A stretch of 64,000 nt of DNA from Dehalococcoidia bacterium. GTDB taxonomy: Bacteria > Chloroflexota > Dehalococcoidia > Tepidiformales > Tepidiformaceae. The stretch's first letter is position 1; every line of letters starts with the position of its first letter. The stretch is from positions 1 through 64,000 of the forward strand of contig JAGQHB010000015.1 in assembly GCA_020432045.1 (NCBI GenBank). Direction: 5' to 3'. A program made the position numbers and the translations under genes. Below the pieces are notes generated by a model, which had not been told where the DNA came from, made no database searches, and saw only the letters and a program-made list of their open reading frames with translations. Below are positions 28,409-37,518 of the stretch, one piece after another.

Positions 28409-28428
28409 TCTATTCTCATTGGTACCGC

Positions 28429-29715
28429 ATGACAACCGCGCGCGACCGAGGGACGCGACTGAGCGTGCAAGGCCCCGTGCGCCTGCATGGGTCTGTCCGC
28501 GTGTCCGGCGCCAAGAATGCCGCCCTCGCCATGATGTGCGCGGCCCTTCTCACCACCGACGACGTCGTCCTCCAGAACGTTCCACGGATAAGTGACGTTG
28601 CGTCGCTCAGCCAGCTCCTCCGCGAACTTGGGGCCAGCGTCGATGAGGAAGTGCGCGACGACGCCCTCGCGCTCCGCATCAACGGCTCCGGCGTAGCCAC
28701 AAGCGACGCCCCGGCGGAACTGATCAACGAGAACCGGGCATCATTCCAGGTTATCGGCCCGCTGCTGACCCGTTTCGGCCGCGCCTCTGCCCCACCTCCC
28801 GGTGGAGACTCAATTGGTCAGCGTCCCATCGACGTCCACCTCTGGGGTTTCTCCCAGCTGGGTGCCGACGTTGTTCGCCAGGACAACCGCCACGTGGTGC
28901 TTGCACCGACCGGCCTCCGCGGCGCTCGCATCTTCATGGACTATCCGTCGGTCTCCGGGACGCAGAACGTCCTCATGGCTGCCGTCCGCGCGTCGGGCCG
29001 TACGACCATTGTCAACGCCGCCACCGAGCCTGAAGTCCAGGAACTCGGCGGCCTCCTGAACGCCATGGGCGCCCGCATCAAGGGCCTTGGTACCCAGTGC
29101 CTTGAGATCGTCGGCGTAGACAACCTCCATGGCACCACCTGGCGAGTCCTCGCCGACCGCATCGAGAGCGGCACCTACGCCATTGCAGCCGCGATGTCGG
29201 GTGGTGATGTCTTTATCGAAGACGCTCCCGTGACTGTGATGGACGCCCTGCTCGCCAAGCTCCGAGCTTCGGGAGTCGAGACGCTCGTCGAGCCCGGCGG
29301 GATTCGCATTCGTGCCATGCGGCCGCTGAAGCCGTTTAACTTCCAGGCACTTCCCTACCCCGGTCTTCCTACCGACCTTCAGGCGCCGCTCGCAACCCTG
29401 CTCACACAGGCAGTCGGCACTTCAACGGTCCACGAACGCGTCTTCGACAATCGCCTGCTTTATATCCCCGAACTCTTGAAAATGGGTGCGGAGATCCAGG
29501 GTTCCGGCTCAGTCGCCTACATCCACGGCCCAAGCGAACTGCACGGCGCCAAGGTGCGTGCGCTCGACATTCGCGCTGGAGTTGCCGTCCTCCTCGCCGC
29601 GCTGGTGGCCAAGGGCACCACCGTGGTCGAAGATGTCTACCATCTGGAACGCGGTTACGATCATCTCGAAGAAAAGCTGCGGACGCTGGGCGCGCGGGTG
29701 GAACGGATTGACTGA
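28429..29715 (+). CDS. murA: UDP-N-acetylglucosamine 1-carboxyvinyltransferase with Asp at the catalytic Cys position
   Basis: 428 residues. It transfers enolpyruvate from PEP to UDP-GlcNAc, the first committed step of peptidoglycan synthesis. SGAKNAAL carries Lys29-Asn30 of the active site. The loop that in most bacteria contains the catalytic Cys (Cys115 of E. coli) reads [16 protein letters not shown], so Asp127 replaces Cys. The same replacement occurs naturally in Mycobacterium and Chlamydia and gives fosfomycin resistance. ATG 28429 is chosen over an upstream start at 28297 that would overlap atpC. Its stop overlaps mreB by 1 nt. Confidence 0.93.
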   Translation: MTTARDRGTRLSVQGPVRLHGSVRVSGAKNAALAMMCAALLTTDDVVLQNVPRISDVASLSQLLRELGASVDEEVRDDALALRINGSGVATSDAPAELINENRASFQVIGPLLTRFGRASAPPPGGDSIGQRPIDVHLWGFSQLGADVVRQDNRHVVLAPTGLRGARIFMDYPSVSGTQNVLMAAVRASGRTTIVNAATEPEVQELGGLLNAMGARIKGLGTQCLEIVGVDNLHGTTWRVLADRIESGTYAIAAAMSGGDVFIEDAPVTVMDALLAKLRASGVETLVEPGGIRIRAMRPLKPFNFQALPYPGLPTDLQAPLATLLTQAVGTSTVHERVFDNRLLYIPELLKMGAEIQGSGSVAYIHGPSELHGAKVRALDIRAGVAVLLAALVAKGTTVVEDVYHLERGYDHLEEKLRTLGARVERID

Positions 29716-30776
29716 TGGCATTTGAGTTTCTCAATCCCAAGCGTGCCGGTATCGACCTCGGGACTGCCAACATCCTCGTCTACGTCAAAGGCCAGGGAAT
29801 CGTTGTCAACGAGCCCTCTGTGGTCGCCCGCCATAACCGCGACAATGCCATCATGGCCGTTGGCAACGAAGCCCGCGCTATGCAGGGCCGTACCCCCGGC
29901 TCCATCAGCGTCGTCCGGCCCATGCGCGAAGGCGTAATCGCCGACTACCTCACCACCGAAGCCATGCTGCGTTACTTCATCAGCCTCATCGCCGGACGCT
30001 TCAACATCGTCCGGCCCGAGGTCATGGTGACTGTTCCGGCAGGCGTGACGAGCGTCGAAATGCGCGCCGTCCGTGATGCCTCTGAACAGGCCGGGGCACG
30101 AAAACCGGCCCACCTCATCCCCGAGCCCCTCGCAGCAGCAATCGGCGCCCAGCTGCCGATCGCCTCCGCTCGCGGCACCATGGTCGTCAATATCGGCGGG
30201 GGCCGTACCGAGGCCGCCGTCATCTCCCTCTACGGCCTCGTCGTGAGCGATTCCGTTCGTGTCGCCGGCGACCGCATTGACGAGGCAATCATCGCCTACG
30301 TCCGTCGCCGCCATAACCTCGTGATCGGCGAGCGCACTGCCGAAGAGATCAAGATCGCCATCGGCAGTGCCATCCCGATCGACGAAGGACTCACCACGCA
30401 GGTGCGTGGTCGCGACCAACTCAGTGGCCTTCCCAAGACCATCGTCCTCAACAGCGTCGAGGTTGCCCAGGCGATGCAGGACGCCCTTGGCGCCATCGTC
30501 CAGACCGTCCGCACTGTGCTTGAGCGCACGCCCCCGGAGCTCGCTGCGGATGTGATCGATCGCGGTATCTCGCTCACCGGCGGCGGCGCACTGCTACGCC
30601 ACCTCGATGAACTGCTGACTGAGGAGACTGGCGTTCCGTGCTACGTCACTGATAACCCGCTCGAATGTGTCGCCATCGGCGCCGGGATCGCCATGGACCA
30701 CCTCGACATCATCGAGCGCAGCCTGCCGACCGAGGAAGAATCCCTCATCAATCTCTTCCCCCAACCCGACCGCTGA
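29715..30776 (+). CDS. mreB: Rod shape-determining protein MreB (actin-like)
   Basis: 353 residues. Actin-fold motifs: [13 protein letters not shown] (phosphate 1), [28 protein letters not shown] (phosphate 2; canonical Asp of DIGGGT is Asn here) and [14 protein letters not shown] (adenosine). It begins in the murA stop (TGATG), so cell-wall precursor synthesis and shape are coupled. No mreC/mreD follow; the next gene is a HAD-like protein. A variant MreB/Mbl role is possible. Confidence 0.9.
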   Translation: MAFEFLNPKRAGIDLGTANILVYVKGQGIVVNEPSVVARHNRDNAIMAVGNEARAMQGRTPGSISVVRPMREGVIADYLTTEAMLRYFISLIAGRFNIVRPEVMVTVPAGVTSVEMRAVRDASEQAGARKPAHLIPEPLAAAIGAQLPIASARGTMVVNIGGGRTEAAVISLYGLVVSDSVRVAGDRIDEAIIAYVRRRHNLVIGERTAEEIKIAIGSAIPIDEGLTTQVRGRDQLSGLPKTIVLNSVEVAQAMQDALGAIVQTVRTVLERTPPELAADVIDRGISLTGGGALLRHLDELLTEETGVPCYVTDNPLECVAIGAGIAMDHLDIIERSLPTEEESLINLFPQPDR

Positions 30777-30778
30777 CA

Positions 30779-31453
30779 ATGCCCCCCAGGGCACTGCTTT
30801 TTGCGATCGATGACTGCCTCGTCGACTGGTCAGATGCCATCCAGGCAGCAGTTGCGAATGCGCTTGCAGTACTCAACCTTTCCAGCGAGCCCTTGGCTGC
30901 CAGGAGCCTCGGTGAAGAGATCACTTCCTACACCTGGCGTATGCGCGAAGGTCGCGTGGTCGAGCGTGCGCACTGGCGTCTGTTCTTTGAACCAGGCGAG
31001 CCGATCGACCGCGCATTCCCCGGTTATCCGCCCTCCATGCGGCGCGAGGCCGCACGAATGTTCCACGCCGCGCTCAAACCAGCACTCTTTGCGGATGTGC
31101 TTCCGTCCCTGAGCGCGCTCTCGTCTCGCCCCCTTGGGGTGCTTAGTAACAGCTCACTTGCCCGCGTTACGTTGCGTCGGCTTGGTGTCCTCGATCGCTT
31201 TGCCGTCGTCGCCATCGCCGAAGACCCCCACCGGAAACCGCACAAAGACGCTTTTGCGCGGGCCTGCGGTGTGCTTGGGCTCCCTCCCGGCGACGTTGCC
31301 TTTGTCGGTAGTAGCCTCGCCAACGACGTCGAAGGTGCTATCAACGCCGGACACGCACCCGTGTTCTGGATAGACCGCTTCAGCGAACGACGTCCGGTGC
31401 CCCGCGGGGCCACCCGTATTCGGTCCCTGAGCGACCTGCCGGCCCTACTCTGA
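30779..31453 (+). CDS. HAD-fold protein lacking the catalytic nucleophile
   Basis: 224 residues, starting 2 nt after mreB. The fold is HAD-IA: LGVLSNSSLARVTLRRLG (motif II), HRKPHKDAF (motif III Lys) and AFVGSSLANDVEGA (motif IV). But motif I reads LLFAIDDCLVDW, where the nucleophilic Asp is Ala9 (Asp11 is kept), and the first Asp of motif IV is Ser. Phosphotransfer through an aspartyl intermediate is therefore unlikely. It may be a regulatory or binding pseudoenzyme. Its 3' end overlaps the converging AlkD gene by 9 nt. Confidence 0.8.
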   Translation: MPPRALLFAIDDCLVDWSDAIQAAVANALAVLNLSSEPLAARSLGEEITSYTWRMREGRVVERAHWRLFFEPGEPIDRAFPGYPPSMRREAARMFHAALKPALFADVLPSLSALSSRPLGVLSNSSLARVTLRRLGVLDRFAVVAIAEDPHRKPHKDAFARACGVLGLPPGDVAFVGSSLANDVEGAINAGHAPVFWIDRFSERRPVPRGATRIRSLSDLPALL

Positions 31454-32158
31454 TTGTGACTGCGATCTCATGCGTCTACCGTTGATTGCCAGTAGCGCTT
31501 CTCGCTTCGAAAGCGGCGAAAGCAGCGCCCCATTCGCTACGACGAACTCACGGACTGCGGTTGGGTCGGTCCACGAATACTGGCGGAGCGCCCATCCGAT
31601 CGCCTTCCGGATGAAGAAATCCTTGTCGCTCGCCATCAAGAGGCAGTAGTGAAATAGGCGGTCCGTATCGGTCCGTTCCTTGAACTTCAACTGGTGGATG
31701 AGCGCAGAACGCCGCAGCCACAGGTGCGGGCTTTCAATCCAAAGGTCCATCCGGGCCACTTCTTCCGGGTGACCAAGCACGATGATTCCCACCACCTGTG
31801 CCGCCAACGCATCCACCGTGTCCCACCAGGATTTCAAAACAATCAGGTCGTGACACAGTTCGAGTGACGCCGGGCTCAACCGTTTCGCAGCGCGACCCAG
31901 TAGCGCCAACGCCGTGTACTGGTATTCGCGCTCGGGGAGTTCCCATAAATAACGCGCCACCACGGTCAGCTCCGGCTCATCCGCTCGTCGCAGCTTTGCC
32001 AGCAGTTCTCGCTCAAGCGAACGTCGTAACGGTGATGCGATGCCGAGGAAGAGAAACTGGTTGCGCATGTACCGCGACATTGCGGCCGCCGCGCTGGGAT
32101 CAGCGTGGGCCTCAAACTGCGTTCGGAGTTCTTCGACGAGCTCGTAATTCATGGCCAT
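31445..32158 (-). CDS. AlkD-like DNA alkylation repair glycosylase
   Basis: 237 residues of HEAT-like helical repeats. By alignment to Bacillus AlkD the key residues are conserved with a +3 offset: Trp112 and Asp116 (KSWWDTVD), Arg151 and Trp190 (KAIGWALRQYS). AlkD excises bulky or charged N3/N7-alkyl bases without base flipping. An in-frame ATG at 32152 is an alternative start. It overlaps the converging HAD gene. Confidence 0.88.
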   Translation of the reverse strand: MAMNYELVEELRTQFEAHADPSAAAAMSRYMRNQFLFLGIASPLRRSLERELLAKLRRADEPELTVVARYLWELPEREYQYTALALLGRAAKRLSPASLELCHDLIVLKSWWDTVDALAAQVVGIIVLGHPEEVARMDLWIESPHLWLRRSALIHQLKFKERTDTDRLFHYCLLMASDKDFFIRKAIGWALRQYSWTDPTAVREFVVANGALLSPLSKREALLAINGRRMRSQSQSE

Positions 32159-32196
32159 TTGCGGAAGACACGTCGCCTTTGTCGCCTGTACTGGCC

Positions 32197-32898
32197 CTAC
32201 TCTAATGTTGTTTCGCCACGCTTGACGTAATACGTCATGCTCTGCATCGCCAGCACGGGATCGACGTTGCGGATCGTTACCATCGCCGGGACCAGCGGGC
32301 TTGTTGGTGCGTAGTTGAGGATGGCACGAACACCACCCGCGACCATCCGGTCCACCACCTCCTGTGCTGCCACCGCCGGCACCGCTACGATCCCGATGTC
32401 CACTGGAGTCGCCTGCAGGTAACCGTCGAGCTCAGCCGAATCGCGGACCGTCGTCCCGGCAATGGCCTTGCCAAACAGTTCCGGGTTTTCGTCGAAGACC
32501 GCGACCACGTGGAAGCCCTGTGGTCCGAATCCGTTGTATTCCGCGATTGCCTGGCCCAACCGCCCCACCCCGACCAGCGCCACGCGCCAGTGCCGGTTGA
32601 GCCCGAGGATCTCGCGTAGTCGCGTCAGCAGGCTCGGCACGTGGTACCCGCGACCCTGCTTCCCGAACCGTCCGAAGTAGCTCAGGTCTTTTCGAATCTG
32701 CGCCGGCGTCACGTCCAGCATCTCGCCAAGCGTGTGCGAACTCACAACCGTTTCGCCCTGCGAATCCAGGTCTGCAAGCGCTCGGGCGTACACCGGCAAC
32801 CGGTTGATGACGACCTCAGGGATCTCAAGGGTCATTTGTGAAATCCGTAACAGCTCGACTATATCCCCGGGGATCTGCAGCGAGCAATCCTCCCGCAT
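32197..32898 (-). CDS. rex: Redox-sensing transcriptional repressor Rex
   Basis: 233 residues. The N-terminal winged helix (VVSSHTLGEMLDVTPAQIRKDLSYFG) and the Rossmann domain (VALVGVGRLGQAIAEY) fit Rex, which senses NADH/NAD+ and represses fermentation and respiration genes. The C-terminal swap helix is present (QSMTYYVKRG). ATG 32898 is used; M22 (32835) is the shorter alternative and closer to usual Rex N-termini. It begins 1 nt after the selA stop and is transcribed from the selA side. Confidence 0.92.
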   Translation of the reverse strand: MREDCSLQIPGDIVELLRISQMTLEIPEVVINRLPVYARALADLDSQGETVVSSHTLGEMLDVTPAQIRKDLSYFGRFGKQGRGYHVPSLLTRLREILGLNRHWRVALVGVGRLGQAIAEYNGFGPQGFHVVAVFDENPELFGKAIAGTTVRDSAELDGYLQATPVDIGIVAVPAVAAQEVVDRMVAGGVRAILNYAPTSPLVPAMVTIRNVDPVLAMQSMTYYVKRGETTLE

Positions 32899-32899
32899 G

Positions 32900-34243
32900 T
32901 TACGAATGGAATTCCACTACGGCAGCGCTGATAGCGGCCTCCACCAGCCGATCGTCTTTGGGCTCCACTGTCCGAGGGTCCAACAGGACGGCGCCGCGTT
33001 CGATCCGGGCGATCACAGGTGGCACGTTCTGTCGAAGCCGTGCCGCTACCTGCTCCGCATCACCGGTCATGCGGCAGCACCACGTCGTCACCCCCTGACC
33101 AGGTAACGAACCGCCTCCCATCATCGAGAGGGACTGGACAACCTCGCCGCCGCAAGCGCGGGCCCACCGTCGCGCGCGCCGCCGCACCGTGGCTTCCGGT
33201 GCCCTCGCCATCTTCCAAACGGGGAGTTCGTCCAATGCCGTCCCCGCTGCGTACGATCCAAGCGTGGCGTTGAGCGCGGCGATCGTCATGCGGTCCACCC
33301 TCAGCGCTCGTGCCAACGGGTGACGCCGCAATTCCGCCACCAGCGGCCCCCGCCCTGCGATGATCCCGCACTGCGGTCCGCCCAGCAGCTTGTCGCCGCT
33401 AAACATCACGAGGTCCACACCCGCGCCAATGCTCTCCTGCACGGTCGGCTCGTGCGTCATCCCGAACCGCGTCGTGTCTACGAGGCACCCGCTTCCCAGG
33501 TCGTCGAAAAGTAGTACGCCTCGCTCCCGCGCAACCAGGACCAGCTCCGCGGCGGTTGGCTCGGTCGTGAACCCCACCACCTGGAAGTTCGACGAATGCA
33601 CCCTCAGGATCGCGGCCGTCTCTGGGCCCGAAGCTGCTGCATAGTCCCGTGCATAGGTCCGGTTCGTCGTCCCAACTTCCACCAATCGTGCCCCGCTCTG
33701 CACCAGGACATCGGGAATTCGGAACCCTCCACCGATTTCAACCGCCTGGCCGCGCGAAACGATCACCTCGCGCCCGCGCGCCAACACCTGTAGCACCATT
33801 AGCAGCGCTGCCGCATTGTTGTTCACTACGAGGCCATCTTCGGCGCCGGTTGTTCGCCGGATCAGCTCGCGGACATGCTCATGCCTGCTTCCGCGCTCGC
33901 CAGGCGCCACGTCGTACTCGAGATTGCTGTATCCGGCCGCTACCTCGGCCATCGCGGCCACGGCTCGTTCACTCAACGGAGCTCGGCCAAGGTTCGTTTG
34001 GAGGATCACGCCGGTCGCGTTGATCACCCGCTTTAAGGACGGCCGTAGCGTGCGCTCCACCCGGCCGAGAGTCCGGCTTACCAGAACCTCGAACTCAGGC
34101 ACGGGCTCGCCGTGCAGGACGGCGGCCCGTGTTTCCTCCACCTCTGCGCGTGCCGCTTCCACAACCAGCACGTGTGGTCCGTCTCCAACGGCTGCCGCCA
34201 ACCGGTCCACTGATGGCAGGCTGCGTACTGCGTCGTTGGACAT
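32900..34243 (-). CDS. selA: L-seryl-tRNA(Sec) selenium transferase
   Basis: 447 residues. It converts seryl-tRNA(Sec) to selenocysteyl-tRNA(Sec) with PLP and selenophosphate. VINATGVILQTNLGRAPLS and the PLP lysine K285 (VMFSGDKLLGGPQCG) are family signatures; the N-terminal tRNA-binding region (LPSVDRL) is also recognisable. This implies a selenoprotein-making genome, but selB, selD and tRNA(Sec) are not in the window. TACAAT lies 6 nt before ATG 34243. It shares an operon with rex. Confidence 0.93.
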   Translation of the reverse strand: MSNDAVRSLPSVDRLAAAVGDGPHVLVVEAARAEVEETRAAVLHGEPVPEFEVLVSRTLGRVERTLRPSLKRVINATGVILQTNLGRAPLSERAVAAMAEVAAGYSNLEYDVAPGERGSRHEHVRELIRRTTGAEDGLVVNNNAAALLMVLQVLARGREVIVSRGQAVEIGGGFRIPDVLVQSGARLVEVGTTNRTYARDYAAASGPETAAILRVHSSNFQVVGFTTEPTAAELVLVARERGVLLFDDLGSGCLVDTTRFGMTHEPTVQESIGAGVDLVMFSGDKLLGGPQCGIIAGRGPLVAELRRHPLARALRVDRMTIAALNATLGSYAAGTALDELPVWKMARAPEATVRRRARRWARACGGEVVQSLSMMGGGSLPGQGVTTWCCRMTGDAEQVAARLRQNVPPVIARIERGAVLLDPRTVEPKDDRLVEAAISAAVVEFHS

Positions 34244-34249
34244 TTCTCG

Positions 34250-34255
34250 ATTGTA
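34250..34255 (-). promoter_or_regulatory. -10 box (TACAAT) of selA-rex, leaderless-type
   Basis: A near-consensus TACAAT on the minus strand, 6 nt from ATG 34243, with no ribosome site between. Confidence 0.5.
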
Positions 34256-34379
34256 CGGCGGCAGCGCTCTCCTAGCCGGGATAGAACAAACGGCACCCTG
34301 ACATCGAAGCTGGGCGCACCATGTTGACCCCCATCCCGGCCCGTTCGACCATGGGCAAACATCACCCGGAGTCCCTCAC

Positions 34380-35468
34380 TTGAACCTGCGTATCCCCGGC
34401 CCGACGCCCTGCCCGGAGGAAGTCCTCCAGGCCATGGCACAGCAGATGGTCAACCATCGTGGTCCTGAGTTTGCCGCCACGCTTCGACGCGTCACCGACG
34501 GCCTCAACTGGGCGTTCGGCACATCGTCCGACGTGCTCAGCTTCACGACATCGGGTACCGGGGGCCTCGAAGTCGCAATCGTCAACACGCTCAGCCCTGG
34601 CGACCGCGTGCTCTCCATCTCGATCGGCCAGTTCGGCGACCGCCTCCGCACCATCGCGAAGACCTACGGCGCGGAGACCGTCAACTATGCCCCCGAATGG
34701 GGCGAAGCCGCTGATCCCGCGGAGGTCGCGCGCCTCCTTGACGAGGACAAGACGCTCAAAGCCGTGCTCGTCACCCATAACGAGACATCCACTGGCGTCA
34801 CGAACCCCCTCGAAGCTATCGCCCGCGAAGTCCGGGCCCGCGATCGCCTCCTCATCGTCGACGCCGTCAGCAGCATGAGTTCCGTACCCTGCTGGCCCGA
34901 ACGCTGGGGTTGCGATGTCGTCGTCAGCGGCTCCCAAAAGGGCTGGATGGTGCCACCGGGACTTGCCTTCGTCTGGTTCAGCGAGCGTGCCTGGGAAGCC
35001 AACGCTTCCGCCACCATGCCTCGCTTCTACTTCGACGCAGCCAAGACACGTGATTCCCTCGCCAAGCTCCAGACTCCCTGGACGCCCGCGCTCTCGCTCT
35101 ACTACGGCATGGATAAGGCCTTCCAGTTGATGCGTGCCGAGGGCCTCGAAGGCATCTTCACGCGCCACGAGTCAGTCGCCTCCTACTGCCGCAGCCGCGT
35201 GAAATCCATGGGCCTCAATCTCGTCCCCGTTGATGAGCAGTTCGCCTCGAATACGGTCACTGCTGTCTGGTGGCCCGAGGGCGTCGATGGCAAGGCGATC
35301 AGCAAGAAGGCCCGCGAAGAGCACGGCATCGTTCTCGGCGGCGGCCAGGGTAAGCTCGATGGCAAGATCTTCCGTGTCGGCCACCTCGGCTGGTTCAACC
35401 AGGAAGATGTAGCCGGCGCCCTCGACGTCGTCGAGTCCCTGCTCGCCGCCGCACCCCGGAGCCTTTAG
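34380..35468 (+). CDS. Class V aminotransferase (alanine/serine-glyoxylate type)
   Basis: 362 residues. The start is LRIPGPTPCPEEVL, typical of alanine-glyoxylate/serine-pyruvate aminotransferases, with PLP lysine K187 in VVSGSQKGWM and GTGGLEVAIVN for phosphate binding. The start is TTG 34380, with ggag 8 nt upstream. Its stop is 2 nt from serA, so it probably works in serine metabolism, either as serine-glyoxylate aminotransferase or replacing SerC for phosphohydroxypyruvate. Confidence 0.88.
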   Translation: MNLRIPGPTPCPEEVLQAMAQQMVNHRGPEFAATLRRVTDGLNWAFGTSSDVLSFTTSGTGGLEVAIVNTLSPGDRVLSISIGQFGDRLRTIAKTYGAETVNYAPEWGEAADPAEVARLLDEDKTLKAVLVTHNETSTGVTNPLEAIAREVRARDRLLIVDAVSSMSSVPCWPERWGCDVVVSGSQKGWMVPPGLAFVWFSERAWEANASATMPRFYFDAAKTRDSLAKLQTPWTPALSLYYGMDKAFQLMRAEGLEGIFTRHESVASYCRSRVKSMGLNLVPVDEQFASNTVTAVWWPEGVDGKAISKKAREEHGIVLGGGQGKLDGKIFRVGHLGWFNQEDVAGALDVVESLLAAAPRSL

Positions 35469-35470
35469 CC

Positions 35471-37057
35471 ATGGCCCGGCCCCGCATTCTCGTTGCCGAC
35501 CCCGTTGCTCGCGAGGGCATCGATTACCTTGAACGCGCCGGCGCTGTCGACGTAAAAACCGGCCTTTCCGCGGACGAGCTGATTGCCATCATCCCTGACT
35601 ATGATGCGCTCGTTGTCCGTAGCGAAACCAGGGTCACTCGCCCCGTCATCGCCGCTGCGGACCGCCTCCAGGTTGTCGGTCGTGCCGGTGTTGGCGTCGA
35701 TAACATCGATATCCCGGCCGCTACCGAGCGCGGAATCATCGTCGTGAATGCGCCCCAGGGCAACACGATCGCTGCCACCGAACACACGATTGCGCTGCTT
35801 CTCTCCCTCGCCCGGCACGTCCCACAGGCCGACGCGTCAATGCGTGGCGGACGCTGGGACCGCAAGTCCTTCGTTGGCACGGAGTTGCGCGGCAAGAAAC
35901 TCGGCATCGTCGGCCTTGGGAAGATCGGCATCGAGGTTGCCCGGCGTGCCATTGGCCTCGAAATGGAGGTCATCGGTTTCGATCCCTTCGTGCCGGACGA
36001 TCGTGCCCGCGCCCTTGGTATCGAACCTGCTGATTTCGATTCCCTGGTCCAGCAGTGCGACTTCATCACGGTCCATGTGCCCCTCACAGCCACCAGCACG
36101 GGCATGATTGGCGCTGCGCAAATGGCTCGGATGAAGGACGGCGTCCGCCTCATAAATGTTGCCCGCGGAGGCATCATCGACGAAGCAGCCCTCGCGGCGG
36201 CTGTCGCTGCCGGGAAAGTCGCCGGCGCTGCGATCGACGTGTTCACTGCCGAACCGCCCCCCGACGCCGCACTGCTGCACGACCCGCGCATCATCCTCAC
36301 ACCTCACCTCGGTGCATCGACCACCGAGGCGCAGGAGCGAGTCGCGATCGACGTTGCCGAACAGATTGTCGACGTCCTCGAAGGCCGCCCTGCCCGGTAC
36401 GCGGTCAACGCGCCGTTGCTCGCGCCGGAAACGCTAAAGGTCGTCGGCCCCTACATGGCCGTCGCGGAACTCGCCGGCTCTGTCGCTACCCAGCTCGCCA
36501 GTGGCACGCTCGAAGCGATCGATATCGACTACTACGGCGAGATCGCTGAATACGACGTCACTCCCCTGCGCGCCTCCGTCATTCGTGGCCTCCTCAAGCC
36601 AATCAGCGTTGAGAACGTCAACATCGTCAACGCCTCCCACGTTGCCCAGGGCCGCGGCTGGAAGGTCGAGGAACACCTCCGCTCCAGCCACGAAGTCTTT
36701 GTGAACCTCGTAGAAGTCCGCCTCAAGACATCCGAGACTGAGGTGACCGTCGGCGGCACCGTTGAACACGGCCAGCCGCACCTGGTCGCGATCAATGGCC
36801 TCGATGTCGATCTTCTGTCTGACCCGGGCGCGTATCTCCTCGCTTGCCACAACGAGGATCGGCCCGGAATGATCGGCCGCATCGGCACCCTTCTCGGTGG
36901 CTTCGACATCAACATTCGTTCGATGCAGGTCGGCCGCCGCCGTGCCCGGGAACGCGCCCTCATGTTCCTCACGGTCGACGAATGCCCCACCGACGAACAG
37001 CTAGAGCAGATCAAAGCCGTCGACGGTATCCACGACGTCCGGCTGATTCGGTTCTAG
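35471..37057 (+). CDS. serA: D-3-phosphoglycerate dehydrogenase
   Basis: 528 residues, the long form. Substrate domain, NAD domain (LGIVGLGKIGIEVARRA), catalytic Arg/Glu/His set (NVARGGIIDE and HLGASTTEAQ), then an intervening ASB domain and a C-terminal ACT domain (NEDRPGMIGRIGTLLGGFDINI) for serine feedback. First step of serine synthesis from 3-phosphoglycerate. Coupled to the aminotransferase 2 nt upstream; no serB is adjacent. Confidence 0.95.
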   Translation: MARPRILVADPVAREGIDYLERAGAVDVKTGLSADELIAIIPDYDALVVRSETRVTRPVIAAADRLQVVGRAGVGVDNIDIPAATERGIIVVNAPQGNTIAATEHTIALLLSLARHVPQADASMRGGRWDRKSFVGTELRGKKLGIVGLGKIGIEVARRAIGLEMEVIGFDPFVPDDRARALGIEPADFDSLVQQCDFITVHVPLTATSTGMIGAAQMARMKDGVRLINVARGGIIDEAALAAAVAAGKVAGAAIDVFTAEPPPDAALLHDPRIILTPHLGASTTEAQERVAIDVAEQIVDVLEGRPARYAVNAPLLAPETLKVVGPYMAVAELAGSVATQLASGTLEAIDIDYYGEIAEYDVTPLRASVIRGLLKPISVENVNIVNASHVAQGRGWKVEEHLRSSHEVFVNLVEVRLKTSETEVTVGGTVEHGQPHLVAINGLDVDLLSDPGAYLLACHNEDRPGMIGRIGTLLGGFDINIRSMQVGRRRARERALMFLTVDECPTDEQLEQIKAVDGIHDVRLIRF

Positions 37058-37083
37058 CCTCCCAGTCGCTCGCCTCGTTGCGC

Positions 37084-37089
37084 TACTAT
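37084..37089 (+). promoter_or_regulatory. -10 box (TACTAT), leaderless-type
   Basis: TACTAT is 2 nt from ATG 37092 but 8 nt from the in-frame GTG 37098, matching the spacing at other genes here and favouring the GTG start. Confidence 0.4.
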
Positions 37090-37097
37090 CCATGGCA

Positions 37098-37505
37098 GTG
37101 ACCACCGCGAGGCTCTTTCGTGTCGTTTTGCCGGTGTCTGACGTAGAACGGGCCGTCTTCTTCTACGCCACCGTCCTCAACGATCCCGGAGAGCGTGTCT
37201 CGGCCAATCGCCACTATTTTGATTGTGGCGGCACGATCCTCGCACTCGTACAGCCCACCGGCGTCGAAGGCACGTTTGCCCGCCCGAACCCGGACCATGT
37301 CTACCTTGCCGTACCTGATCTTGAATCCGTCCTCGATCGCTGCCGGCGTGCCGGCGCCACGTCTTTCGACGCCCAGGACCAACAGCCGGGCATTGCTGAT
37401 CGTCCCTGGGGTGAGCGCTCGTTCTACCTGCGCGACCTCGACGGCAATCCACTCTGCTTCGTCGAGCAGACGACGGAGTTCACTGGCGGCGCCTTTGTGC
37501 CCTAA
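37098..37505 (+). CDS. VOC family (glyoxalase/bleomycin resistance-like) protein
   Basis: 135 residues, or 137 from ATG 37092. A single-chain VOC fold: RVVLPVSDVERAVFFYATVL opens module 1 and VYLAVPDLESVLDRCRRAG module 2, ending YLRDLDGNPLCFVEQ with the metal-binding Glu. Likely metal-binding positions are few, so it could be a lyase, dioxygenase or binding protein. Substrate unknown. It converges on the DUF1015 gene. Confidence 0.78.
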   Translation: MTTARLFRVVLPVSDVERAVFFYATVLNDPGERVSANRHYFDCGGTILALVQPTGVEGTFARPNPDHVYLAVPDLESVLDRCRRAGATSFDAQDQQPGIADRPWGERSFYLRDLDGNPLCFVEQTTEFTGGAFVP

Positions 37506-37518
37506 AGGCCGTCGTGTC

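Noticed and set aside
32900-34243. A selenoprotein gene near selA
   Set aside because: No gene in the window appears interrupted by an in-frame TGA in a motif context such as CxxU, so none can be claimed.
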